A stretch of 52,014 nt of DNA from Geochorda sp036562495 (lineage in GTDB: Bacteria; Bacillota; Limnochordia; Limnochordales; Geochordaceae), in the NCBI GenBank assembly GCA_036562495.1, contig DATCKA010000020.1, positions 1-52,014 on the forward strand, written 5' to 3'. The position numbers and the translations under genes were made by a program. Shown one piece after another: positions 1-7,729 of the stretch (positions are counted from its first letter, which is position 1; each line of letters starts with the position of its first letter). The notes beneath the pieces were generated by a model. The model did not search any database, was not told the origin of the DNA, and saw only the letters and a list, made by a program, of their open reading frames with translations.

Positions 1-500
1 GTCGGTGAAGCGGTTGGACGCTTGCTCCGACAGAGCGGTCTCGAGTGGCCGGGCGGCCTCGACGTCCTGGTGGAGCAGCCCAGCCGCATCGAGCACGGAG
101 ACTACACCACGAACATCGCGCTGCAGCTCGCCCGCCGCAGCGTTCCCGGCAGTCGGGCCTGTCGAGCCGGGCCATCGCGGCGGGGGCCATCCGCTACTTC
201 TTGCTGCCCTACAACCTCGGCACCGAGATCGTCTTCGACATGGACAGCGCCCTCGACGTACAGGGCAATACCGGCCCGTACCTGATGTACGCCCACGCGC
301 GGGCGGCCGGGATCCTGCGCAAGGCGGGCCTGGACAGCCGAAACGTGCCGCCGGCTCCCGAGCGGATGCCCGAGGTCTCCGATGTCGAGCGGGCCCTGCT
401 GCGGCATCTCGCGGATTGGCCGGACACCCTGGAGATGGCGGCCGAGCAGCTCGCCGACGCGCTCGACACGTTGGGGCTGCCGGCGCCCGAGCGCATGTGA
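1..500 (+). pseudogene. argS: Arginyl-tRNA synthetase remnant with internal deletions
   Basis: Pieces of class I arginyl-tRNA synthetase remain in two frames. The first reading frame (bases 1 to about 138) carries the N-terminal ArgS motif EHGDYTTNIALQLARR. From about 150 a second frame carries the C-terminal part, with AIRYFLL, then GPYLMYAHARAAGILRKAGL, then the DALERM-like end APERM just before the stop at 500. The whole catalytic core with its HIGH-type signature is missing, and the helical anticodon-binding domain looks shortened again before the last 16 residues. The family is about 550 residues long; only about 150 are represented here. The gene starts upstream of the window. I infer a decayed second copy and a functional argS elsewhere. 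An assembly collapse is the main alternative. Confidence 0.82.
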
Positions 501-541
501 GGGCAGACACCCACCGCATCGAGCCAAGGCAGAAAAGGAGC

Positions 542-565
542 GCCCCCCTCGTCACAGAGGGGGGC
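542..565 (-). terminator. Hairpin terminator behind tRNA-Glu
   Basis: A perfect 9-bp stem GCCCCCCTC/GAGGGGGGC with a 6-base loop lies just past the 3' end of tRNA-Glu. On the minus strand it is followed shortly by TTTT. It could also end transcription of the argS remnant from the other side, although the plus-strand T run is poor. Confidence 0.6.
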
Positions 566-584
566 ATCATAATTCTTTGGAGGA

Positions 585-660
585 TGGTACCCCCACCCGG
601 ATTCGAACCGGGGTCTCATGGCTGAGAACCATGTATCCTAGGCCGCTAGACGATGGGGGC
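585..660 (-). tRNA. tRNA-Glu, anticodon CTC
   Basis: The minus strand folds into a 76-base cloverleaf: acceptor GCCCCCA paired with TGGGGGT, D-loop with TAGCGGCCTAGGA, anticodon stem CATGG/CCATG around loop TTCTCAG (anticodon CTC, reading GAG), T-arm with GGTTCGAATCC, and an encoded CCA. The first acceptor pair is a G-U wobble. It has its own promoter upstream and a hairpin downstream. Confidence 0.95.
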
Positions 661-676
661 ACCGCAACCAGGGCGG

Positions 677-705
677 ATTATAGCACAGGCTCCTGGTGCC
701 TGCAA
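677..705 (-). promoter_or_regulatory. Promoter of tRNA-Glu
   Basis: On the minus strand TTGCAG (700-705) and TATAAT (677-682) are separated by exactly 17 bases and point at tRNA-Glu, whose 5' end is 17 bases downstream of the -10 box. This is a near-consensus housekeeping (sigma-A type) promoter. Confidence 0.8.
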
Positions 706-774
706 CACCGATCCGGGAGGCATCTTGCCCCCGGGTAGCGTAAGCCCCGGGTTGGGAAGGAGGCGCATGCGGGA

Positions 775-1605
775 ATGGAGCTCTGGCTGCTGCAAGACGA
801 GGACGCCAACGTCCAGATGCGCTTCCGGGTCCTCCAGGTGTTGCACCGGGAGCGCTCGGCCTACCAGGAGATCGCCGTCATGGACCTGGGCAGCATGGGC
901 CGCACCCTGGTGCTGGACGACGCCATCCAGGTGACCGAACGGGACGCCTTCGTTTACCACGAGATGCTGGTGCACGTCCCGCTGTGCGCCCACCCGCGAC
1001 CTCGGCGGGTGCTCGTGGTCGGCGGTGGGGACCTGGGGGCCGTGGCGGAGATCGTGCAGCACGACGACGTGGAACGGATCGATCTCGTCGAGATCGACGC
1101 CCGCGTCGTGGAGCTGTCTCGCACCTATCTCCCCTGGGCGGAGAGGGCCGCTCGGGATCCCCGCCTGACGATCCACTACGGCGATGGCTTCGCCTTCCTC
1201 CAGGCGGAGGGGCCGCGCTACGACGTCATCATCGTCGACGCGCCCGACCCTGTGGGACCGGGTGTGGTGCTCTTCGACGCGCCGTTTTACGAGGCGGTGC
1301 GACGCCGGCTCGACGCGGGCGGCGTCATGGTCACCCAGTCGGGCTCCGTCTGGTTTCAGTCGGAGCTCTTGACGGGGGTCCGGCGTCGCCTGGCCGAGCG
1401 GTTCGGCCGTGCGTGGGTCTACTGGGCCGGCGTGCCATCTTACTCCATCGGGCCGTGGACCTTCACGGGGGTCTCGCTGGGGCCCGACCTGAGCCGGCCG
1501 GATCCGGTGCGGGCGGCGCGCCTGACCACCCGCTACTACTCCCCGGAGGTGCACCAGGCGGCGTTTTGCCTGCCGCCCTTCTTGCGGGAGCGCCTCGACG
1601 GCTAA
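775..1605 (+). CDS. speE: Spermidine synthase-like polyamine aminopropyltransferase
   Basis: The 276-residue product is a cytoplasmic aminopropyltransferase of the SpeE family, which moves the aminopropyl group of decarboxylated S-adenosylmethionine onto putrescine or a related amine. Family features are visible in order: an N-terminal beta domain with LVLDDAIQ and ERDAFVYHEMLVH, the nucleotide-binding loop VLVVGGGDLGAV, VEIDARVVEL, HYGDGFAF, and the catalytic loop VDAPDPVGPG. The usual GGGDGG loop reads GGGDLG here, which may change the donor pocket. AGGAGG at 758-763 supports the ATG at 775. No speD (AdoMet decarboxylase) lies nearby. Agmatine or a longer amine could be the acceptor, so the exact substrate is open. 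Confidence 0.85.
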   Translation: MELWLLQDEDANVQMRFRVLQVLHRERSAYQEIAVMDLGSMGRTLVLDDAIQVTERDAFVYHEMLVHVPLCAHPRPRRVLVVGGGDLGAVAEIVQHDDVERIDLVEIDARVVELSRTYLPWAERAARDPRLTIHYGDGFAFLQAEGPRYDVIIVDAPDPVGPGVVLFDAPFYEAVRRRLDAGGVMVTQSGSVWFQSELLTGVRRRLAERFGRAWVYWAGVPSYSIGPWTFTGVSLGPDLSRPDPVRAARLTTRYYSPEVHQAAFCLPPFLRERLDG

Positions 1606-1650
1606 CAGTATTTGTTATACTTCCCCCCGGTAGGGAAGACCGAGGGTGCC

Positions 1651-2613
1651 TTGGGGGGAAGACGTCTGTACGTCGTCGAGGCCGAGGGCCTGGTCAAGCG
1701 CTTCGCCAAGGTCGTGGCGGTGGACGGCCTCTCCCTCTCCATCCGGGAGGGGGAGGTCTTTGGATTGCTGGGGCCCAACGGTGCGGGCAAGACGACCACG
1801 ATCCGGCTGCTCTTGGGGCTCACGCATCCGACCGAGGGGCGACTGCGGGTCTGCGGGCACGACCCGACCCGGGAGCCCCAGGCCGTGCGCCGGTGCGTCG
1901 GCTACGTCGGGCAGGAGATCGCGGTCGACCCCTACCTGACCGCCCGGGAGAACCTGATGGTCTTCGCCGGGCTCTATCACCTGCGCGGGGACGAGCGGCG
2001 GCGCCGCATCGAAGAGGTCCTGGAGCTGGTGGGCCTGGCGGAGCGGGCCGATGACGTCGTGCGCACCTTCTCGGGTGGCATGAAGAAGCGGCTCGACATC
2101 GCCTGTGGCCTGCTGCACCGGCCTCGCCTGCTCTTCCTGGACGAGCCGACGCTGGGGCTGGACGTGGAGACGCGCCGGCGCGTCTGGGACTTCGTCAAGG
2201 ATCTGGCTGGCCAGGGCATGACGGTGTTGCTGACGACCCACTACCTGGAGGAGGCGGACCGCCTTTGCGACCGGGTTGCCATCATCGACCGGGGCAAGCT
2301 CCAGGCGGTGGGCCGTCCCCAGGAGCTCAAGGACGGCCTCGGGGGCGACGTGCTGCGGCTGCGCCTGGCCGAGGAGGCACCCCTGTCGGCAGCCGTCGAG
2401 GCGCTCCAACGGTTGCCGTGCGTGACCACGGTGCAGCCCGTCGACGGCGTGCTGATGGCGCGGGTGCAATCGGGCGAGTCGGCGCTGCCGCAGGTGATGG
2501 ATGCCCTGGCAAGAGCAGGCATCGGAGTGGCGGCGGTCTCGTGGTCCCGGCCCACGCTGGACGACGTCTTCCTGGCACATACCGGGCGGAGGCTCGAAGC
2601 GCATGGGGTCTGA
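1651..2613 (+). CDS. ABC-2 exporter ATP-binding protein (DrrA/CcmA type)
   Basis: This is the ATPase of an ABC-2 type exporter acting at the inner face of the membrane. It shows the Walker A motif GPNGAGKTT, the Q-loop region, the signature FSGGMKKRLDIA, Walker B LLFLDEPTLGLD and the switch histidine in TTHYLEEADR, then a C-terminal domain of about 90 residues typical of drug or polysaccharide exporters. The start is uncertain. The frame is open from a TTG at 1612, but TATACT at 1616-1621 could be a -10 box, so I prefer the TTG at 1651 behind GAGGG. The gene overlaps its membrane partner by 11 bases, so the two are co-translated. The substrate is not visible. Confidence 0.85.
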   Translation: MGGRRLYVVEAEGLVKRFAKVVAVDGLSLSIREGEVFGLLGPNGAGKTTTIRLLLGLTHPTEGRLRVCGHDPTREPQAVRRCVGYVGQEIAVDPYLTARENLMVFAGLYHLRGDERRRRIEEVLELVGLAERADDVVRTFSGGMKKRLDIACGLLHRPRLLFLDEPTLGLDVETRRRVWDFVKDLAGQGMTVLLTTHYLEEADRLCDRVAIIDRGKLQAVGRPQELKDGLGGDVLRLRLAEEAPLSAAVEALQRLPCVTTVQPVDGVLMARVQSGESALPQVMDALARAGIGVAAVSWSRPTLDDVFLAHTGRRLEAHGV

Positions 2614-3376
2614 CTTCTACGTCGAGGTCGGTGCCTTTCTCCGGCGATGGTACTGGCGCCTGCGCCGGGAGCCCGTCTCCATCTTCGCGGCGCTGGCGCA
2701 GCCGGTGCTGTGGCTGTTCCTCTTCGGCAACCTCTTCCGAAGGGCGGGAGTGGCGGCGACGGCCGGCGGCGACTACCTGGCCTTCATGACGGCGGGGGTC
2801 GTGGTGATGACCATCGTCAACGCCGCGCTGGCCGGCGGCATCGAGGTGATGTTCGACCGGGAGCAGGGGCTGCTGGCCCGGTTGCTGGCCGCTCCCATCC
2901 GACCGGCCTCGGTGCTGGTGGGCCGCTTCCTCTTCGTCGTCATCGTGACGTCGCTGCAGGCCGGGGTGATCCTGGCCATGGCCCGACTGATGGGCGTGCG
3001 GCCCGCCACAGGACTCCCCGGCGTCGCCGGCGTGCTGGCCATCGGGGTGTTGCTGGGAGCCGGCGTCGCCGTGCTGTCGCTGAGCCTGGCCTTCCGATTG
3101 CGTACCCATGGGGAGTTCTTCGAGCTGATCGCCTTCATCTCGTTGCCGTTGCTCTTCTTGAGCTCTGCCCTCGTGCCGCTGGAGGCCATGCCCGGATGGA
3201 TGGCGGCCGTCGCCCGTCTCAACCCCATGACCTACGCCATCGATGCCGTGCGCAGCCTCATGCTGCGAGGGTGGGCGACGGGCCTGCTGGCCGGTGTGGC
3301 GGGGGTGCTGGTGCTGTTCGACGCGGTGTGCCTGGCCATCGGCGTGCGCACCTTCTCCCGGGCCCTGCGTGACTGA
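2603..3376 (+). CDS. ABC-2 type exporter membrane protein
   Basis: This 257-residue integral membrane protein has about six hydrophobic segments and the ABC2_membrane layout: an N-terminal amphipathic stretch with FLRRWYWRLRREP, the first membrane helix FAALAQPVLWLFLFG, the conserved ERE-like loop FDREQGLLARLLAAPI, and the late signature FLSSALVPLEAMPGW followed by LNPMTYAIDAVR. The start overlaps the preceding ATPase gene, as expected for a two-gene exporter. DrrB-like drug export and lipid or polymer export are all possible. Confidence 0.87.
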   Translation: MGSDFYVEVGAFLRRWYWRLRREPVSIFAALAQPVLWLFLFGNLFRRAGVAATAGGDYLAFMTAGVVVMTIVNAALAGGIEVMFDREQGLLARLLAAPIRPASVLVGRFLFVVIVTSLQAGVILAMARLMGVRPATGLPGVAGVLAIGVLLGAGVAVLSLSLAFRLRTHGEFFELIAFISLPLLFLSSALVPLEAMPGWMAAVARLNPMTYAIDAVRSLMLRGWATGLLAGVAGVLVLFDAVCLAIGVRTFSRALRD

Positions 3377-3390
3377 CAGGGGGTGGCCCG

Positions 3391-4176
3391 GTGGAAGCGG
3401 GGGAGAGCAGCCACCGCCCGGCACCGTCCAGGCCTCTGGTGCGGCTCGAGCGCGTCGGTCGCGTCTATCGCCGTGACGGTTCTGAGACCGTGGCGCTACG
3501 GGACGTGTCGCTGGAGGTCTGGCCCGGCGAGTTCGTGGTCGTCATGGGGCCGAGCGGCTCGGGCAAGAGCACGCTCTTGCACCTGATGGGAGCGCTGGAC
3601 CTGCCCACGTCGGGCGTCGTCTGGTGGGACGAGGTGGACCTGGCCACCCTGTCCGACGCCGAGCGCAGTGCCTTGCGCCGCCGGCGGATCGGCTTCGTCT
3701 TCCAGTTCTTCAACCTGCTCCCGACCCTGACGGTGCTCGAAAACGTCTGCCTGCCGGCGCTGTTGGAGGACGGGCCCGCCCGGCGAGATGAGGTGGAGGC
3801 GCGGGCAACCCACCTGCTCGAAGGCATGGGCCTGGCCTCCAAGCGGCACCGCTTCCCCAACGAACTCTCCGGTGGGGAGATGCAGAGGGTCGCCATCGCC
3901 CGGGCGCTCATCAACCGGCCGTGCCTCATCCTGGCCGACGAGCCGACGGGCAACCTGGACTCCCGGGCCGGGCGAGAGGTGCTGAGGTTGCTCGAGCGGA
4001 GCCGGGAGCAGGAGGGCCGGACCGTCGTGCTGGTCACCCACGATCCCCGGGCCGCCGACCTGGGTGACCGGCTCGTCTGGCTCGAGGACGGGCGCGTGGT
4101 CCCCGGCGGCCGCCCCTTGTCGCCCGTCACCCACGAAGGCGGGCAGGGGAGCGGGCATGGTCATCCCCGGTCGTAG
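3391..4176 (+). CDS. LolD/MacB-type ABC transporter ATP-binding protein
   Basis: This ATPase belongs to the MacB/LolD/FtsE family, which drives FtsX-type permeases. It has Walker A GPSGSGKST, the family Q-loop phrase FVFQFFNLLPTLTVLENV, signature LSGGEMQRVAIARAL, Walker B LILADEPTGNLD and switch VTHDP. The GTG start is 15 bases after the exporter permease and is preceded by AGGGGGTGG. The 3' end overlaps the next permease gene by 20 bases, so the pair is one transporter. The N-terminal 20 residues before the first beta strand are low-complexity and may be read through from a late start. Confidence 0.88.
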   Translation: MEAGESSHRPAPSRPLVRLERVGRVYRRDGSETVALRDVSLEVWPGEFVVVMGPSGSGKSTLLHLMGALDLPTSGVVWWDEVDLATLSDAERSALRRRRIGFVFQFFNLLPTLTVLENVCLPALLEDGPARRDEVEARATHLLEGMGLASKRHRFPNELSGGEMQRVAIARALINRPCLILADEPTGNLDSRAGREVLRLLERSREQEGRTVVLVTHDPRAADLGDRLVWLEDGRVVPGGRPLSPVTHEGGQGSGHGHPRS

Positions 4177-6781
4177 CGCCTGGCGCCTGGTGCGGCTCTA
4201 CACGCTCCGCCAGTGGCGGAAGCGCCCGGGACGGACCGCGCTGACGCTGGCGGCCATCGCCGTGGGTGTCGCGCTGGTGATGGCCGTCGCCGTGCTGACC
4301 GCCAGCATCGAGCGCTCCTACACCGTTCTCCTGTCGGGGCTGGCAGGTCGCGCCTCCGTGCAGGTGACGGCCGACTCGCCGACCGGCTTTGCCCTCGAGG
4401 CCCTCGAGGTGGTGGAGCAGGTGCCCGGCGTGGCCGTGGCCGCCCCGGTGGTGAGAGCTCGGGCCCTGCTGATGGCGGACGAAGGCGAGCAGCTGGCGAT
4501 CCTCTACGGCATCGACCCGGCCGTCGACCCGGCGGTGCGCCACTACACCCTGGTGCGGGGACGGCTGCCGGGCACCGAGGACCCTGCCGCGCCGGAGATC
4601 GCCCTCACCGAGTCGGTGGCGCGCCAGCTCGGCCTGGACGTGGGCCGCCCGGTGGACGTGCTGACGGCGACGGGCACCCGAACGTTGGGGGTGGTAGGAC
4701 TCCTGGCCGGCGAGGGGGTCGGGCTCGCCAACGCCGGCGCCTTCGCCGTGATGCCGCTCTCGGCCGCCCAGTCGCTTTACCTGCGGGGACGCCGCATCGA
4801 TCAGATCGACGTCGTGCCCCGTGCCGGTCATCCGGCGGAGGAGCTGGCGGCCGCCATCGCCTCGGCCCTGGAGGATGCGGGCTGGGGCGGTCTGCTGGTC
4901 GGCAGTCCCATCCAGAGCGGTCGCGAGGCCAACCAGATGCTGCAGGGCATCCTCGACACCCTGTGGCTGGCCGCCATCATCGGCGGCGTCACGGGCGCCT
5001 TCATGGTCTTCGCCAACATGCGCCGCAACGTGCGGGAGCGACAGGCCGAACTGGCCGTCGTGCGCGCGCTGGGGGCGTCACGGCGCCAGATCGACGATCT
5101 GGTGCGCCTAGAGGCGGGGATCCTGGGCCTCGTCGCCACCGCCATCGGGATCGTCCTGGGGCAGATTTCGGCCCGGGGCCTGGCCTCGGCTCTGTCGGCC
5201 AACGTCCTCGCACTCTACGGCTTCGCGGCGACCGAGACGCCCCTGACCGCCGCCGGCGTGGCCATGTCCGTGGTGGCCGGGGTAGGGGCCTCGCTGGTGG
5301 CGGCCCACGTCGCAGCCCGGGAGACGCAGGCGCGCGAGCCGGCCGAGGCGTTGCGCGGCACCCTCGTCGACGCCGGTGATGAGGAGGTCCCGGGGGCGCC
5401 GTCAGCCCGGGGATGGGGGCTGCTGCTCCTGGGGGCCGTCACGGCCGGCGCGCTGGCGTGGCTGGGGCCGCAGCTGCACTCCCACGTGGGTCTGGTCCTG
5501 GTCAACGGGGTGGCCTTCGTGCTGGCGGCGGGGGGCCTGACGAGCCTGCTCCCCGTCGCGCTGGGGGCCCTCGGACGCCGGCTCGCACGGCGACCGGTCC
5601 GCGCCGACCCGGGCCTCTGGCGGGTGGGATGGACCCGGCTGGTACGGGACCGCGGCCGGGCCGGAGCCAGCGGAGCCGGGCTGTTGCTCGCGGTCGGCTT
5701 CATGGTGACCATGCACGTCTACTCGGCCAGCTACAAGGCCGGCGTGCTGGACTGGGCCAGCCGTGCCATCCGGTGGGATCTGCTGGTCGCCAGCAGCTGG
5801 GCCGGCATCGGCTCCAGCGTGCCGCTGCCCGAAGCGTTTCGGTACGAGCTCGAGTCGGTGCCGGGGGTGGCGCTGGCGGGTCCTGAGCGCTTCGCCATGG
5901 TACGCACGCTGCGGGCGGACGGTAGCCGGGGCCCCATGATGTGGATGATCGCCTTCGACTGGCGCGAGGCGGAGGCCTTCACCGCCCTCGACGTGGTGGA
6001 GGGCCTGCGCCCACCGGCGCTATACGAGGCGCTGCGTCGGGGCGAGGGGGTGGCCATCTCCCGGCTGGCTGCCAACTATACCGGCCTCGGGGTCGGGGAT
6101 CGGCTGCGGGTGGCGGCAGCGGAGGCCACCGTGGAGTTTCCCGTGCTGGCGGTGGTCAACGACGCCTCCCCGGACCTGGGGGTGGCCTACGTCGACCGGG
6201 CGCTGTACCGGCGGCACTGGCCCGACGACACCGCCGACTCCTTCGCGGTGGTACTGGAGCCGGGCGTAAGTCCTGGAGACGTCCGGCGCGAGATAGAGGC
6301 GCGCTGGGGTTCCCTGATGCATCTGCAGGTCTTCGAGGGCGAGGCCTTCCGGCAACAGATGCGCAAGATGGTGGACGACAGCCTCCGCCTCACCATGGGG
6401 CTGGTCTGGCTGGGGCTTTGGGCGGGCGCCTTCGGCATCGGCAACGCCGTCGTGCTAGGCGTGGAGGAGCGCCGGCGCGAGCTGGCCATCCTGAGGGCCA
6501 TCGGCGCCGAGGGACGGCGAGTGGGCCGGATGGTGGCCGCCGAGGGGATCGTGCTGGGCGCGGTGGCCTCGGCGCTCGGGGTGGTGTTGGGGCTCATCGG
6601 CTCGGCAGGGCTCGTCAGGGGGGCCTCCGGCGTCACGGGCACCACGATGTCGCTGGTGGTGCCGCCGTCCCTGGCGGGCTACCTGGCACTGGTCGTGCTG
6701 GTGCTGGTGCCGCTCTTCTGCCACCTGTCGGGCCGTCTGGCCGCGAAGATGCCGCTGGCGGAATCCCTGCGCTACGAATGA
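4157..6781 (+). CDS. Large FtsX/MacB-type ABC transporter permease
   Basis: The 874-residue permease is built as two tandem FtsX units. Each has a first membrane helix (about residues 25-45 and 520-540), an extracytoplasmic MacB-like domain of about 200 residues, and an FtsX core of three helices. The first core holds NMRRNVRERQAELAVVRALGAS and the second VEERRRELAILRAIGAEG, which are the family's coupling-helix phrases. Such proteins do mechanotransmission: they extract lipids, lipoproteins or peptides or pump antimicrobials without moving them through a classical channel. The partner ATPase overlaps its 5' end. No adjacent two-component system of the Bce type is seen. Confidence 0.87.
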   Translation: MVIPGRSAWRLVRLYTLRQWRKRPGRTALTLAAIAVGVALVMAVAVLTASIERSYTVLLSGLAGRASVQVTADSPTGFALEALEVVEQVPGVAVAAPVVRARALLMADEGEQLAILYGIDPAVDPAVRHYTLVRGRLPGTEDPAAPEIALTESVARQLGLDVGRPVDVLTATGTRTLGVVGLLAGEGVGLANAGAFAVMPLSAAQSLYLRGRRIDQIDVVPRAGHPAEELAAAIASALEDAGWGGLLVGSPIQSGREANQMLQGILDTLWLAAIIGGVTGAFMVFANMRRNVRERQAELAVVRALGASRRQIDDLVRLEAGILGLVATAIGIVLGQISARGLASALSANVLALYGFAATETPLTAAGVAMSVVAGVGASLVAAHVAARETQAREPAEALRGTLVDAGDEEVPGAPSARGWGLLLLGAVTAGALAWLGPQLHSHVGLVLVNGVAFVLAAGGLTSLLPVALGALGRRLARRPVRADPGLWRVGWTRLVRDRGRAGASGAGLLLAVGFMVTMHVYSASYKAGVLDWASRAIRWDLLVASSWAGIGSSVPLPEAFRYELESVPGVALAGPERFAMVRTLRADGSRGPMMWMIAFDWREAEAFTALDVVEGLRPPALYEALRRGEGVAISRLAANYTGLGVGDRLRVAAAEATVEFPVLAVVNDASPDLGVAYVDRALYRRHWPDDTADSFAVVLEPGVSPGDVRREIEARWGSLMHLQVFEGEAFRQQMRKMVDDSLRLTMGLVWLGLWAGAFGIGNAVVLGVEERRRELAILRAIGAEGRRVGRMVAAEGIVLGAVASALGVVLGLIGSAGLVRGASGVTGTTMSLVVPPSLAGYLALVVLVLVPLFCHLSGRLAAKMPLAESLRYE

Positions 6782-6814
6782 CCGGCGAAAACGCTGGTGC
6801 GGGTTGTGGGAAAG

Positions 6815-6888
6815 TGGCTGGGGGACCAGGATTCGAACCTGGATTACGTGGTCCAGAGCCACGCGTGTTGCCGTTACACCATCCCCCA
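6815..6888 (-). tRNA. tRNA-Gln, anticodon CTG
   Basis: The minus strand forms a 74-base cloverleaf: acceptor TGGGGGA/TCCCCCA, D-arm with GGTGTAACGGCAACAC, anticodon stem CGTGG/CCACG around loop CTCTGGA (anticodon CTG, reading CAG), T-arm with GGTTCGAATCC, discriminator G and encoded CCA. Confidence 0.95.
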
Positions 6889-6911
6889 GCGGTCGGAGGA
6901 GGGCCGAGCGC

Positions 6912-6940
6912 ATTGTAGCACGGGGAGGCCGCCGGGTCAA
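6912..6940 (-). promoter_or_regulatory. Promoter of tRNA-Gln
   Basis: On the minus strand TTGACC (6935-6940) and TACAAT (6912-6917) are 17 bases apart. The -10 box lies 23 bases before the tRNA 5' end. Confidence 0.78.
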
Positions 6941-7079
6941 CGGTTGGCATGACCACAGAGACCCCGCGGCTTCCCGCGGACTGGGGATGCGCCCTGCGAC
7001 TCACCCGGTGGGCCCGCCGGACGGCGCGTACCCTATGCCCGAGCGCAGCCCACAGGCTCGCGCACGAGAGGGGGTGAGC

Positions 7080-7568
7080 GTGGAGGTGGCTGGCCTGTTG
7101 CAGTCCCTGCGCCGGGCCTTCACGGCGGCCCCGCCTCAGGAGGTGACCCGACCGCGCCAGGCCGAGTCCGACGAGGAGTACGGCTGGCTGGGGGAAGGCG
7201 CCGAGGCGAGCGGGGTGGCGCTCGGCGAGCGTGAAGGGGCGGTCGGCGAGGTCGACGACGGGGTCCACGTCAAGCCGACGCCCATCACCTACGGCCAGCA
7301 GTGCACGATCTGGTACTCGGGCCTCCTGTCGCGCCACGGCGCGGACCAGGTGTACCTGCACTACGGGTTCGGTCCCGGCGTCTGGAAGGATGTCCAGGAC
7401 GTGCCCATGCGCCAGGTCGGCTGGATAGGCGGCACACCCGTGTGGGAAGCCAGCCTCGAAGCCAAGGGCTTCGGCACGCTGGAGTTCTGCTTCCACGACT
7501 CGGCTGACCACTGGGACAACAACAGCGGGCACAACTGGGTCTACCAGATCCATTGGGGGTCCCGCTGA
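7080..7568 (+). CDS. CBM25-like carbohydrate-binding protein without signal peptide
   Basis: The C-terminal 100 residues resemble starch-binding module family CBM25: a beta sandwich opening with VHVKPTPITYGQQCTIWYSG, then QVYLHYGFG, and closing with the family hallmark FHDSADHWDNNSGHNW. The first 60 residues are charged, probably disordered, and lack any secretion signal, so I infer a cytoplasmic protein that could bind glycogen or another alpha-glucan. No enzyme domain is present. AGGGGG at 7069-7074 supports the GTG at 7080; an ATG at 7035 in the same frame is the alternative. It stands alone between tRNA-Gln and the metallopeptidase gene, so the context gives no further clue. Confidence 0.7.
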   Translation: MEVAGLLQSLRRAFTAAPPQEVTRPRQAESDEEYGWLGEGAEASGVALGEREGAVGEVDDGVHVKPTPITYGQQCTIWYSGLLSRHGADQVYLHYGFGPGVWKDVQDVPMRQVGWIGGTPVWEASLEAKGFGTLEFCFHDSADHWDNNSGHNWVYQIHWGSR

Positions 7569-7729
7569 GCTCCTCGCTCGCTAGGGTGACCGCGGCAGAG
7601 GCTGGCCGACCCAGGGAATCGCCTCCGTTCCCGGGGGCCGGCTCAGCCCTCTGCCTGGCCCCGGCCCGCCGCCCGCAGGTCCTCGAGGCGGAGGAGGCGA
7701 AGCCCAGGAGGCGGGGGAGGCCAGAGCCG

